Notes: a model not told the origin generated them from the sequence alone. A DNA stretch of 53,734 nt from Desulfomonilaceae bacterium (GCA_031082285.1 JAVHLK010000030.1:1-53734); one strand, 5' to 3'; numbered from the stretch's first letter, positions 1-8,908 are shown. Translations and numbers: made by a program.

Positions 1-90
1 CCCAAAATCGGGCGGGTGTAAAACCCGCCCCTACAACGCGACGTGCCACGACTTGGGCGTACATTTGAGTTTTGAGACAATTTCTGAAGT
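1..90 (+). repeat. REP-like palindromic repeat, solo copy
   Basis: A near-perfect palindrome of about 25 bases (10-34, arms GGGCGGG and CCCGCCC) is followed by a conserved tail up to about base 90. The same palindrome plus tail occurs at 26434-26505, downstream of the RAYT transposase gene, and in opposite orientation upstream of that gene. The shared tail has CGTGCCACGA-like and GTTTTGAGACA-like blocks. I infer a dispersed copy of the repeat mobilised by a RAYT enzyme. The element may continue to the left of the window. Confidence 0.75.
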
Positions 91-131
91 ACCGGGCTAC
101 TCTCAGCCGCCCCTGTCGGGGCTCAGGAGTA

Positions 132-156
132 CATACGTCCCCCGGAGGGACGGTAT
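132..156. repeat. Short palindrome downstream of moeA
   Basis: An imperfect inverted repeat (CATACGTCCC against GGGACGGTATG) lies in the 318-base non-coding stretch after the moeA stop codon. Nearby text (about 170-185, GTCTTTCAAGGCCGG) resembles a hairpin arm in the palindrome cluster at 31.6-31.83 kb, so both may belong to one dispersed family. There is no T-run on the minus strand, so it is not a classical terminator for moeA. No gene is recognised between 91 and 318. Confidence 0.5.
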
Positions 157-318
157 GAAAAAGTAGACAGGTCTTTCAAGGCCGGTTCTGAGGCAATCTT
201 GCCTTACGTTAACGCCGGTGGGGAGGAGGCCCCACTGACTTGAGGGATTCCTCATATGCCGTGAGGCAATACCTGCGGACGCGCGGCACATGACCGATAG
301 ATCCTAAGAGCAGGAGTA

Positions 319-1608
319 CTATGCCGTCTGCGACAACATTGATTCATCGCGTGCCGTATCTCTTGACCAAAAGGGGGACGCGTGCGCCAGAGGGCTGTTT
401 GAGTGCAAGATCTGAACCTTGACTCGTGTCCCTTTGGCATAGACCCGGCGACTTGGAGGAAGGATCATCAAGCCGTCCGCGAGAACCATTGACCGGAGCG
501 CTCCCGAACTCTGCGTTCCCGTGCTGACGGCCCACACATGGCCGTTCTCTTCGATCAGCCTGCATCGTACGAGATGCAGCCGACCTGCTTCGGAGACCAC
601 ATCCTTGGCCAGTACGGCTTCGATGACCCGGCGGAAGAGGGCACGCCGGCCCATCATTTTCAGCAGCGCGGGCCTGACGAATTGTTCGAACGATATCATA
701 GCCGATGTCGGGTTTCCGGGGAGTCCGAACACGGGTTTCGTGCCGATTGTGCCGAAAACCAAGGGTTTCCCCGGTTTCATGGCTACTTTCCAGAATTTCA
801 CCTTCATACCGACTTCAGACAATGTGGATTTGACGAAATCGTATTTTCCCACGGACACTCCGCCTGACGTCAGTATCACATCGGCCCGCAACCCGTCGAG
901 CAGTCTGCTCCGCTGATCTTCTTCACTATCGGAGGCAATGCCCAGCGACAACGGGACGGCCCCGGCTTCCATCACCTGTGCCGCCAGGCTGTAGCCGTTG
1001 GAACATATCACCTTTCCGTCGGAGAAGGGTTGATCGAGATCCGTCAGTTCGTCGCCGGTAGAAAGAATCGCGACGATCGGGCGTTGATACACATGAACAT
1101 AACCGTGTCCCAGTGTGGCGAGCATGCCTATTTCGGACGGCCGTATGGGGGTGCCCGTTTCCAGAACCGTTTCCCCGGCTCTCACATCTTCGCCCTGAGC
1201 CCTTATGTACTGACCCGGACGTGGAGCGGTCAGACATTTGACCGCCGCGCTCCCGTCCGGGACGGTGTCTTCCACCTTGATCACCGCGTCGGCCCCCCGA
1301 GGGATCACTGCACCGGTCATGATGCTTACGGCCTCACCGAGACCGACGAAGCCTTCAAAGGGAGATCCGGCACGGGACTCGCCGACGAGTTTGAGTGTTA
1401 CGGGTCGAACGGATTCGGCGCCCGCCAGGTCCCGGTGCCTGCAGGCATAGCCGTCCATGGCGGAATTGTCCCTGTACGGAACGTCCCTTACGGCTTTCAC
1501 GTCCTGGGCGAGGACCCGGCCCAACGCGTCCAGGATATGAATTCTCTCCCGGCCGAGGAGGGGGATGTCTTCAAGCACTCTATGCTGCGCTTCACCAATT
1601 TCGATCAT
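319..1608 (-). CDS. moeA: Molybdopterin molybdenumtransferase MoeA
   Basis: MoeA inserts molybdate (or tungstate) into adenylated molybdopterin in the last step of molybdenum cofactor synthesis, in the cytoplasm. The 429-residue product has the MoeA N-terminal region, then the MoCF nucleotide-binding fold with ADVILTSGGVSVGKYDFV and FGLPGNPTSAMISFEQFV, and a C-terminal beta domain. The length is normal for the family. The ATG at 1608 is chosen over an upstream in-frame ATG (1680) because AAGGAG lies about eight bases before it and the conserved MIEIGEAQ start follows. No other cofactor gene is adjacent, so it appears to stand alone. The product would supply the molybdo- or tungsto-enzymes common in anaerobes; that link is inference. 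Confidence 0.95.
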   Translation of the reverse strand: MIEIGEAQHRVLEDIPLLGRERIHILDALGRVLAQDVKAVRDVPYRDNSAMDGYACRHRDLAGAESVRPVTLKLVGESRAGSPFEGFVGLGEAVSIMTGAVIPRGADAVIKVEDTVPDGSAAVKCLTAPRPGQYIRAQGEDVRAGETVLETGTPIRPSEIGMLATLGHGYVHVYQRPIVAILSTGDELTDLDQPFSDGKVICSNGYSLAAQVMEAGAVPLSLGIASDSEEDQRSRLLDGLRADVILTSGGVSVGKYDFVKSTLSEVGMKVKFWKVAMKPGKPLVFGTIGTKPVFGLPGNPTSAMISFEQFVRPALLKMMGRRALFRRVIEAVLAKDVVSEAGRLHLVRCRLIEENGHVWAVSTGTQSSGALRSMVLADGLMILPPSRRVYAKGTRVKVQILHSNSPLAHASPFWSRDTARDESMLSQTA

Positions 1609-1971
1609 GGTCCGAGCTCCTTGGCGGATGGGTCTCCGATGGACCGAGTATTCCGCACCGAGTGGGGTGTTCTGTCTCAACGAAGGACTGCTGGTTGCCG
1701 CCGGCCGATGGTTGCGGGGCGACTATTCATGATGTGAGTAGTCTAGGAAAATTTGGATCCCGTGTCGAGAAAAAAAATGCATTTCGCGGTCGATCCCCGG
1801 CCTCGTACCCCGTCCCGCGACACGCACACGACAAGACCCGGCCGCTCCCCTCCGAACTCCGTCGGGCACCGGTGGAACCGAATTCCGTTCCGGTCCTCGG
1901 GAAGGTGAACTCGACCGTTCGTGCGAAATCCGAAATCTTCGTTCACACACGCGGCGCGTCGTTCGTTACTC
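1609..1971. other. Non-coding gap between moeA and corA
   Basis: These 363 bases lie between the moeA start and the corA stop, both on the minus strand. They contain the moeA ribosome binding site. Short open frames here have no recognisable protein character. I see no clear -35/-10 pair, no molybdenum-cofactor riboswitch and no terminator with a T-run. Confidence 0.4.
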
Positions 1972-2961
1972 TTACAACCAGCCTTTTCTTTTGAAAAAAG
2001 AGTACGGGAGGAGCGCTGAGATTATCATGAGTAAGATTGCAACCGGGTAGCCGAAGTCCCAAGACAATTCAGGCATGGATCGAAAGTTCATGCCGTATAT
2101 GCTGGCGATGAGGGTGGGGGGCAGAAACACGACCGCGGCAACCGAAAATATCTTGATGATGTTGTTTTGCTCGATATTGATCATTCCCAGAACGCCGTCA
2201 AGCATGAAACTGACTCTGTTGGCAAGGAACGCGGCATGTTCGGTCAGTGATCGCACGTCCCGTATCAGGGTCTGCAGTCTCGATCTGGTTTCCGTCCGCC
2301 ACCATTTCTCACCGCATTGGGAAAGAAAAATCAACAGTCTGTTCATGTTCAGAATACTGAGACGAATTTCCGAAACTTGCTCTCCGTAACGCCCCAGGTA
2401 CTTGATCACGTCGTGAAGACTTATCTCCGAGGCGGCATCGCTTTCCATATTTCCCGTACGACGAGAAAAGAAGATTTTGTGAGACAATTCATCCACGTCC
2501 AGCGCGATCCTCTCGAGGATGTCGGCCATGTCGTCTACGATCATTTCCAGCATTTTCTCCATGATCGAGTCGCTGGATTCCGATTCGCTGCTGTCGCGAA
2601 GCAAGCGGCCGGAAAAGAGGCGAAAAGGTCTTGAATCCTCGTATCGAATCGACACCAGTGTCTTCGGGGTAAGTGCAAACCTCACATCCGTATCGGATAT
2701 CCGACCTGTTTCCAGTCTCGAGAGGACGGTCGCGGTGACGTAGACATTGTCCTTTCGTTGATAGAAGCGGCTGCTGTCCTCGATCTCGACGATTTCCTCT
2801 TCGCTGGGAACATCAATTCTGAGGAACGATTCGACCGCGGCCTCCTCTTCAGGGTCCGGGTCGAGCAAATCCAGCCATACCGCATCCTTTGGAAGACGGG
2901 AAACCTCCAAGGAGTTGATATTGCGAATGCCCTTTTCCGTGTTTACGAATGCTTGAATCAC
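1972..2961 (-). CDS. corA: CorA-family magnesium/divalent cation channel
   Basis: CorA is a pentameric inner-membrane channel for Mg2+ and related divalent cations. The product has a long acidic cytoplasmic domain and two C-terminal membrane helices. The first helix ends in the signature YGMN (SIYGMNFRSMPELSW), the selectivity loop of the family, and the protein ends with a basic tail (FFKRKGWL). I choose a GTG start at 2961 because AAGGAGGAAAGGCTC places a strong ribosome binding site just before it; the upstream ATG at 2997 has none. This gives 329 residues, normal for CorA. It is divergent from the ACT-domain gene at 3127, with 165 bases between them. Confidence 0.93.
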   Translation of the reverse strand: MIQAFVNTEKGIRNINSLEVSRLPKDAVWLDLLDPDPEEEAAVESFLRIDVPSEEEIVEIEDSSRFYQRKDNVYVTATVLSRLETGRISDTDVRFALTPKTLVSIRYEDSRPFRLFSGRLLRDSSESESSDSIMEKMLEMIVDDMADILERIALDVDELSHKIFFSRRTGNMESDAASEISLHDVIKYLGRYGEQVSEIRLSILNMNRLLIFLSQCGEKWWRTETRSRLQTLIRDVRSLTEHAAFLANRVSFMLDGVLGMINIEQNNIIKIFSVAAVVFLPPTLIASIYGMNFRSMPELSWDFGYPVAILLMIISALLPYSFFKRKGWL

Positions 2962-3126
2962 GAGCCTTTCCTCCTTCGGCAAGCCAGGGGGAGGCATGGA
3001 ACACGTTGCAGAGATGAGCTCAGAACCATGACCAGCCGTTCAGTATATCCGCAAAAGAGTTTCATTGAAAGGAGAAGTAAGGCATAATGGTTCCGATCCC
3101 ACAAAAAGGCGAAGCGGAGAATCCAT

Positions 3127-3621
3127 ATGCCTATCCGAAAACAGCTTGAAGTAATGCTGGCGGATGCTCCCGGAGAACTGGCCAAACTGACCGCCATTCT
3201 CCAAGACGAGCATGTGAATATCGAGGCAATGAGTATTCAGGATGCCAACGAGTATCTCTTGGCGCTCTACGATGTGAGAAACCAGACGGGACGCCGGGTT
3301 GCTCCTCGTGACTATTACGAGGCGATCCTCAAGGAATCGGCCAAGTATTCGATGATCAGACTGATCACGGACAATCCTACGAAAGCCGTTGATGTTCTGG
3401 GAAAGGCCGGGTACAAGGTGAAAGTCCAGGAAGTAATCGGTCTGGTTCTGGAAAATAGGCCGGGTTTGCTCCACATGGTGTCCCGGAAATTCGGCGACGC
3501 GGGAATCAATATCGGCTATACGTACGGTTCGGGTTTTGCCGACAGCAAAGAAGCCCTTTTCATATTCAAGGTGTCGGATTTAGATAAGGCTCTTGAAATA
3601 TTCCCTGACGGCAATCCTTGA
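3127..3621 (+). CDS. Tandem ACT-domain protein
   Basis: This 164-residue protein consists of two ACT domains, small ligand-binding modules that usually sense amino acids. The first runs over about residues 5-95 (LEVMLADAPGELAKLTAIL) and the second over about 96-160 (GLVLENRPGLLHMVSRKFG followed by INIGYTYGSG). No catalytic domain is attached, so it resembles free-standing regulators described near amino-acid and acetyl-CoA metabolism genes in anaerobes. GGAG lies eight bases before the ATG. No partner enzyme is adjacent, so the ligand cannot be read from context. Function beyond ligand binding is unknown. Confidence 0.85.
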   Translation: MPIRKQLEVMLADAPGELAKLTAILQDEHVNIEAMSIQDANEYLLALYDVRNQTGRRVAPRDYYEAILKESAKYSMIRLITDNPTKAVDVLGKAGYKVKVQEVIGLVLENRPGLLHMVSRKFGDAGINIGYTYGSGFADSKEALFIFKVSDLDKALEIFPDGNP

Positions 3622-3749
3622 CGCGGCGTGCAAGAATGGGTTCAAACGTTGCCCTTAGGGCGTTGGAACCGCCGGGACCATGCGCACACGGTGAACCGCG
3701 GCGTGACCGGCGCGGACAAATACACTTGATGACCGGGTACAGAGCAAGC

Positions 3750-4142
3750 ATGAAACTCAAACTCAAGCAAGTCGGCCCTCGCAAGATGGAGGTCGTTTCG
3801 GACGACTGGTCATTCGTGGTAGATCTCAAGGAAAAATTCGGAGGCGAGAATTCCGGCCCGAATCCTTCGGAACTTACTGCGGCCGCGGTGGCATCGTGTC
3901 AGGTGCTGACGGGGGTCGTGTGGGCTTCGAGACGCCACGGAATCGAACTGAGAGGGTTGGAAGCCGAAGTGGAATGGGAGTATGGAGAGAAACCCGAGAG
4001 GATTTCGCGTATCGATGTGGTGATTCGCAACGCGGCTTCGCAGCTTGAAGATAAGGTCCGTCCGTTTACCGGGATCGCCCGCGGATGCACCGTGTCCAAG
4101 ACGCTGAAGATACCGCCCGAGACGAGTCTCAAGGTCGAGTAG
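3750..4142 (+). CDS. OsmC/Ohr family protein
   Basis: OsmC-like proteins are small thiol-dependent peroxidases, or of unknown substrate, in the cytoplasm. The 130-residue product shows the fold pattern: an N-terminal beta region, GPNPSELTAAAVASCQVLTG with the first conserved cysteine at a helix start, and GIARGCTVSKTL with the second. Both redox cysteines are therefore present. The start is set at the ATG at 3750, where the family similarity begins (MKLKLKQVGPRKMEV); ATG at 3729 is a possible alternative, and the open frame extends upstream to 3618 without family character. It follows the ACT gene by about 128 bases and may be co-transcribed. Confidence 0.85.
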   Translation: MKLKLKQVGPRKMEVVSDDWSFVVDLKEKFGGENSGPNPSELTAAAVASCQVLTGVVWASRRHGIELRGLEAEVEWEYGEKPERISRIDVVIRNAASQLEDKVRPFTGIARGCTVSKTLKIPPETSLKVE

Positions 4143-4182
4143 ACGAAAAAGAGCCAAAATCTGCTCCCGAACCTCATTCATC

Positions 4183-4755
4183 GTGTCAGCGAGGTACATC
4201 GGCGTAGTGCACGATTCTCACGATCAGCCGGCGTTTACGGGTCCGGAACGACACGTCAGAGAGCCGATGCAGCTTACCATGTGGGAACCCCGCGCCCAAT
4301 GGCCCAGTGCATGCCGGCCGGCCATTGTTGGATGCGGCGACCGCATGCCGGCCGGAGAACCTCGAGGGTCGCGCAAGGAGCGGAAATCGTATGGGATCCG
4401 CCGCGCTCGCGAGCACGACTGCCATAGTGGAGTTTTCTTCTATACCAGTCGTCGCTTTCCGCCGGTTGTCGTACGACCCGACGACCCGCAGGACGATGCC
4501 GGCGACGAGTCGGAGTTGTATGAAGTTCGGATTATCGACAATGATTACAATACGTATCAGGAAGTCATGGACATCACCATGTTGGCACTTGGAATAGATC
4601 CGGCGCAGGCGTTTTCCGTGGCTTGGGAGGTTGACCACCGAGGGCACTGCGTGGTGGCCCATGCTCCGCGGGAGCAGGCCGAGGAGCTTGCGAACGTGAT
4701 ACGGAGCATCGGGATAGAGGTTCAGGTGAATCCGGTATCGAAGCGGTCACATTAG
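4183..4755 (+). CDS. ClpS-like adaptor protein with altered pocket
   Basis: The last 78 residues (from about position 113) match the ClpS fold: YEVRIIDNDYNTYQEVMD, then AFSVAWEVDHRGHCVV, then an AEELANVIRSIGIEVQV end. ClpS normally delivers N-end-rule substrates to ClpAP/ClpCP protease. Here the usual Asn-Asp-Asp is D-N-D, and the His that holds the N-terminal amine appears replaced by Asp in VDHRG, so classical N-degron binding is doubtful. The GTG at 4183 only opens the frame; no start has a convincing ribosome binding site. An ATG at 4391 in another frame, preceded by AAGGAG, may mark the real start if a frameshift lies between (see findings). No clpA is adjacent. Confidence 0.75.
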   Translation: MSARYIGVVHDSHDQPAFTGPERHVREPMQLTMWEPRAQWPSACRPAIVGCGDRMPAGEPRGSRKERKSYGIRRAREHDCHSGVFFYTSRRFPPVVVRPDDPQDDAGDESELYEVRIIDNDYNTYQEVMDITMLALGIDPAQAFSVAWEVDHRGHCVVAHAPREQAEELANVIRSIGIEVQVNPVSKRSH

Positions 4756-4895
4756 GGTGTGCGGCGGTGTGGTGAGCGCAATGTCCGATAAGATATATTA
4801 TGTTAACTCGGTCTCTCCCGCAGGCCCCACGCTCCATGGCCCCGTCATTGCCCTGTCCAACGATCCTCGCGGATCCGTCCCCCATTCCCCCGCGT

Positions 4896-5696
4896 ATGCC
4901 TATGGATAAGAGCCTGACCCAGGACCGGAACACCCTGCCTCGCGTGAGTGTCGCGGTCATCGCCAAGAACGAGGAGGACCGGATCGGGAGACTTCTCAGA
5001 AGTACGTCGTTCGCGGACGAGATAGTCGTCGTCGACTCGGGGAGCTCGGATGGAACCGTGGAGATCTGTCGTGCAGGAGGAGCACGTGTCGTTCACCATC
5101 ACTGGATGGGATACGCGGCTCAGAAACAACTCGCCTTGGAGACGGCTCGAGGAGACTGGATACTGAACCTGGACGCGGACGAGGCGATTTCCGAAGAATC
5201 CGCGGCTGAGATGCTCCGAGCCATTCACGATGCCGATTCGGCTGTCGGGGGATTTTCCATGCCTCGAATGAGCCGGTACCTCAACCGGTGGATACGTCAC
5301 GGAGGATGGTATCCGGACAGAAAGATTCGGTTGGTACGAAAAGGACGGGCCCGATGGGTCGGCGACGGCCTCCATGAAAGGCTTGAAGTTGACGGTACCG
5401 TTGTTGAACTCACGCATCCTCTTCTCCACTACGTCTACCGAGGCATCTCGGATCAACTGCGAACGATCGATCGGTTTTCCACCGTGTTCGCGGAGCAACG
5501 CGGCACACCCGCTTCGCGGCTGTACGTGGTGTGGGGATTGTTTCATGCGGTGGGAAAATTCCTCGAATGCGCGTTCTGGAAATTGGGACTCCTCGACGGA
5601 CTCCCCGGCCTGGTGATTGCCGTGAACAGCTCGTTTTACGTGTTCTTGAAGCATGCCAAGGCTTGGGAGCAAGGTCTTCCTGAAGATAAGTGGTAA
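4896..5696 (+). CDS. Family 2 glycosyltransferase, LPS core (WaaE/KdtX-like)
   Basis: A GT-A fold glycosyltransferase of about 266 residues, likely adding a sugar to lipopolysaccharide core at the inner face of the membrane. The N-terminus has RVSVAVIAKNEEDRIGRLL and DEIVVVDSGSSDGTVEI, then the metal-binding DxD-type motif in NLDADEAISEESA. The middle part (WYPDRKIRLVRKG, GDGLHERL) is typical of the WaaE/KdtX subgroup. The C-terminus has a hydrophobic, probably membrane-associated stretch. The start is the ATG at 4896; ATG at 4902 is equally possible and neither has a strong ribosome binding site. The GT4 gene follows after seven bases, so the pair is probably one operon. Confidence 0.88.
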   Translation: MPMDKSLTQDRNTLPRVSVAVIAKNEEDRIGRLLRSTSFADEIVVVDSGSSDGTVEICRAGGARVVHHHWMGYAAQKQLALETARGDWILNLDADEAISEESAAEMLRAIHDADSAVGGFSMPRMSRYLNRWIRHGGWYPDRKIRLVRKGRARWVGDGLHERLEVDGTVVELTHPLLHYVYRGISDQLRTIDRFSTVFAEQRGTPASRLYVVWGLFHAVGKFLECAFWKLGLLDGLPGLVIAVNSSFYVFLKHAKAWEQGLPEDKW

Positions 5697-5703
5697 CCGG
5701 GTC

Positions 5704-6891
5704 ATGAAGATTGCCATGGCATTGGAGAATTTCAGCCGTCACGCCGGCGGCGCGGAGTCCTATGCCGTCGAGCTTGCAAATACTCTTGCATCCGAAGGAT
5801 GGGAAGTGCACTTGTACGGGCATTCGTGGGACGGACACCCGGAGAACGCGATCTTCCACGAGATTCCAAGGATGCCGAAGTGGGTCCCCCCGTCCGTAAG
5901 GATACTGGATTTCGCCCTTCGTCACAGAGCGATGGTCCGTGCAGAGCACTTTGACGTTGTGCTCGGATTCGGCAACACGATTGCCATGAACGTCTATCAG
6001 AGCCATGGAGGCGTTCATTACCTGAGCAGTGTGAGAAAGATCGGGGCGATTCGTAATCCTGTCTTGCGAGTTCTGAAGTTCCTCGCCATGTGTGCTTCGC
6101 CGAAGTATCACCTGCGTGCCCGAATCGAATCGGCTCCGTTCAGATCAAACCAACGGCCCGTAATAATAGCGATTTCCGATATGGTGAGAAACGACATGGC
6201 CGACTATTTCGGGATCCCGAAAGACTCGATTAAGTTGGTCTACAATGGGATCGACCATGCTCGGTTCGGACGCGCGGACCGGACCGAAGCTCGCCGGTTG
6301 AGAAGAGATATGGGCTTTGATGAGCACGTCCTCTTTCTCTTCATGGCGTACGATTTCCGAAAGAAGGGGGTGAGGAGCTTGGTGCAAGCGGCTTCGGTCC
6401 TGAGGGATCGGGTCGGCCGCGGGCGTTTTGGGGTGGTGGTGGTTGGGAGACCGCCCTCCCCTGCCCTCGGGCGAATGGTCAGGAGGCTCCAGCTAAGCGA
6501 TATAATTGTCTTTCCCGGTCAAACCACACAACCGGAACTTTATTATCACGCGTGCGACGTATTTGTGCTTCCGACCTTTTACGACGCCTGTTCGCTCGTC
6601 GTATTCGAGGCCATGGCCGCGGGGCTTCCGGCAATCACTACGATCCACAACGGCGCATCGGGAATCATGGAGCATGGAGTCGACGGCATGATTCTTCAGG
6701 ACGCGAACGACATCGGTGAACTCGCGGAAGCACTGTCGTTCTTTCTTGACGACGAAATTCGCGGCTCGGCGTCTTCCGCGGCCAGGCGTACGGCAGCTCG
6801 GTACACCCTGGAGCGCAATCATCGGGAGATGATCGCGGTGCTCACCGAAGCGGCACGAGCACGTGTCCGCGGTACCCTCGGATCAGTCTGA
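5704..6891 (+). CDS. Family 4 glycosyltransferase (WaaG-like)
   Basis: A GT-B fold retaining glycosyltransferase of 395 residues. The N-terminal glycine loop is HAGGAESYAVELANTLA. The nucleotide-sugar-binding C-terminal half contains VVFEAMAAGLPAITT with the EX7E-like pattern. Segments such as FGNTIAMNVYQSHGGVHYL and KLVYNGIDHARF are characteristic of LPS core glucosyltransferase WaaG and relatives. The ATG at 5704 starts the conserved MKIAMALENFSRHAGG, seven bases after the stop of the GT2 gene. The two enzymes likely act in succession on the same glycan; acceptor and sugar cannot be read from sequence alone. Confidence 0.9.
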   Translation: MKIAMALENFSRHAGGAESYAVELANTLASEGWEVHLYGHSWDGHPENAIFHEIPRMPKWVPPSVRILDFALRHRAMVRAEHFDVVLGFGNTIAMNVYQSHGGVHYLSSVRKIGAIRNPVLRVLKFLAMCASPKYHLRARIESAPFRSNQRPVIIAISDMVRNDMADYFGIPKDSIKLVYNGIDHARFGRADRTEARRLRRDMGFDEHVLFLFMAYDFRKKGVRSLVQAASVLRDRVGRGRFGVVVVGRPPSPALGRMVRRLQLSDIIVFPGQTTQPELYYHACDVFVLPTFYDACSLVVFEAMAAGLPAITTIHNGASGIMEHGVDGMILQDANDIGELAEALSFFLDDEIRGSASSAARRTAARYTLERNHREMIAVLTEAARARVRGTLGSV

Positions 6892-6893
6892 AT

Positions 6894-6908
6894 GAGGGCC
6901 CGGCCCTC
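6894..6908. terminator. Hairpin after the glycosyltransferase operon
   Basis: GAGGGC and GCCCTC are separated by three bases, immediately after the stop codon of the GT4 gene. There is no T-run, so it would be a weak or Rho-assisted terminator at best. It lies in the convergent gap between the GT4 gene and the ankyrin gene on the other strand. Confidence 0.3.
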
Positions 6909-7018
6909 CGGCAACTGCCAATGAAAGAGCCGCATGGGATTCCCGGGCACGGTACCCAATGCGGCATGTTCATATCGGGCTCAAGGTCCCGACGCGGCCT
7001 GCGGTTCGGCCGGTCGGC

Positions 7019-7702
7019 TCACGAGGCATGCTTGGCCAAATGTTCTCTCAACAGATCGACCACAGGCATGTACCCCATTGACGCGGCCCACATGAGTGCG
7101 GACCACCCGTTTCTGTCCGTTGCGGAAGCATCGGCTCCGTGGGCGAGAAGGATTTTCACCGCTTCCGTTCGGAATTCCGAAGCTGCGATTATCAGCGCAG
7201 TGGCTCCGTATTGGTCCTTGATTTCGAGATCCGCTCCGGCTTTCAGAAGCATCTCGACCACCGCGACACTTCCCCGTCGGCACGCGCGCATGAGGGGCGT
7301 CCATCCGTACTGATCCTTGGAATTCACCTCTGCGCCGCCCTGGATCAACAACCGCGCGGTTTCGACATGTCCGCGGCGACAGGCCTTCATCAGCGGAGTA
7401 GCACCGTACGGGTCTCTGGCTTCGGTGGCGGCTCCTCTGGTCAACAGCAACCTCACGACTTCAGGATGATCCATTGCAGCAGCCCAGAGCAAGGGCGTCC
7501 AGTTGGAGGCGGTCTTGCAGTTAGGATCCGCTCCTGATTCGAGAAGTGCGCGAACGATGTCGGTTCTCCCTTCGGACGAAGCCAGGATCAGAGGCGTGTA
7601 CCCGTACTCGTCCGCGACATTGGGGTCGACCCCGTGAGCCAGGAGCGCCTTGACCTTCGCCAGATCTCCCATTTCGGAGGCCAACAACAGTCTTTGTTCC
7701 AT
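7019..7702 (-). CDS. Ankyrin-repeat protein, seven repeats
   Basis: The 227-residue product is made entirely of seven 33-residue ankyrin repeats, beginning with an N-cap (RLLLASEMGDLAKVKALL) and ending in WSALMWAASMGYMPVVDLL. It has no signal peptide or other domain, so it is probably a cytoplasmic protein-binding scaffold. The start ATG at 7702 follows AGAGGT by six bases; upstream in-frame ATGs lack one. It lies 43 bases downstream of a second ankyrin gene, to which repeats 3-7 align almost one to one, so the two arose by tandem duplication. The pair is probably transcribed together from the sigma-54-type promoter near 8.53 kb. The binding partner is unknown. Confidence 0.9.
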   Translation of the reverse strand: MEQRLLLASEMGDLAKVKALLAHGVDPNVADEYGYTPLILASSEGRTDIVRALLESGADPNCKTASNWTPLLWAAAMDHPEVVRLLLTRGAATEARDPYGATPLMKACRRGHVETARLLIQGGAEVNSKDQYGWTPLMRACRRGSVAVVEMLLKAGADLEIKDQYGATALIIAASEFRTEAVKILLAHGADASATDRNGWSALMWAASMGYMPVVDLLREHLAKHAS

Positions 7703-7745
7703 GATGATACCTCTACGGCGGGAAGCCATGTGTTCGCCCATGTTT

Positions 7746-8342
7746 TCAGTGCTTGCGACGACCGTGATGTCCCTTCTCGTATTCGGTGAGAAGCGCGATC
7801 ACGTCCGAGTGACGCATGGACTCCGCCCACATCAGCGCAGTCCAACTGTTCCTGTCTCTCGCGTGAATGTCCGCACCTCGCTCGAGAAGTATCTTCACCG
7901 CATCGGTATGGCCTTCCGCAGCCGCCATGATCAGAGCCGTAGCCCCATACTGATCCGGCTCTTCGATGTTTGCACCGTGGTCGAGCAGGATCTTGATTAC
8001 TTCCGCGTATCCTCGGCGAGCTGCGCGCATGAGCGGAGTCCATCCGAATTCGTCCTCCGCGTTGACATCAGCCCCCTCCTCCAGCAGAACCGACACCACG
8101 TCGCAGAATCCTCTCCTGCAGGCCTTCATGAGGGCGGTGGCGCCATACTGGTCCGATGCTTCGGGATCCGCTCCGTTTCTCATCAGCATCCTCACCGATT
8201 CCGCGAATCCGTTCGCCGCGGCCCACATCAGCGGTGTCCATCCCAACTCGTCTCTGGATTCGGGATCGACTCCTGAAGACAGGAGTCCCCTCAACTCATC
8301 GACATTGCCCGAAGATGCGGCATCCAACAGTCTGTTATCCAT
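7746..8342 (-). CDS. Ankyrin-repeat protein, six repeats
   Basis: The 198-residue product carries six ankyrin repeats and a short basic tail (KGHHGRRKH). The repeats alternate between two types, opening WTPLMWAA or ATALMKACRRG, and joints repeat DQYG, DEFG or DRNS, giving a 66-residue super-period. The ATG at 8342 is supported by AGGAGG eight bases upstream; the open frame runs further up without protein character. No signal peptide is seen. It is the first gene of the minus-strand ankyrin pair, and its shorter repeat number against its neighbour suggests loss or gain of one repeat unit after duplication. Confidence 0.9.
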   Translation of the reverse strand: MDNRLLDAASSGNVDELRGLLSSGVDPESRDELGWTPLMWAAANGFAESVRMLMRNGADPEASDQYGATALMKACRRGFCDVVSVLLEEGADVNAEDEFGWTPLMRAARRGYAEVIKILLDHGANIEEPDQYGATALIMAAAEGHTDAVKILLERGADIHARDRNSWTALMWAESMRHSDVIALLTEYEKGHHGRRKH

Positions 8343-8526
8343 GGCTTGACCCTCCTGGCGTCTCGTCGTATCGACAGTCGGTTGTTCGAGTACTTCGACT
8401 GCTCGAAAACCGGACCGGAAGAACGACCTTGGCGGCATTAACCGGTGCTCGTGCCTTCTCGCGTGAAAGGACTGTCGCCCAATCGGCATCGCGTGGCCGC
8501 GCGTACCGGGTTTATGAATGAAATAA

Positions 8527-8541
8527 GCAATACGCGTACCA
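8527..8541 (-). promoter_or_regulatory. Sigma-54-type promoter for the ankyrin pair
   Basis: On the minus strand the sequence is TGGTACGCGTATTGC followed by T. It matches the sigma-54 consensus TGGCAC-N5-TTGC at every defined position except one (T for C). The GG and GC elements have exactly the required spacing. Transcription would start near 8515, about 170 bases before the first ankyrin ATG. Confidence 0.6.
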
Positions 8542-8908
8542 AGTCCGCTCATCCTATGGGACCGGCAAGCCGCAGCCTTGCTTTTCGCGGTACGTGCGGC
8601 CCCGTACGGATTTGAGCAATTACCGTCACGGCCACGGAGTTGCGCTGCATCCGCGAAACTCGACTCCCCGGTTTTCTCGCAGCAACTGCCGAAGGAAACC
8701 ATCGTTACTTGAAGTCCGGTTTGCCACGGTTCAAAGCGACCAATCCCATGAGATCGCCCTTTGACGAAGCGAACCTGCAGGATTAGATCGGGAACGAGAG
8801 GGACACCGTCATTCCGGGCCGGGGACCGAGATCCTTCTCATTCGCCGTATGCTGCGTACAGGCTTTCCGTACTCAACGGCCGGCAGAGTACTGCAAATGT
8901 CAGAAGTT

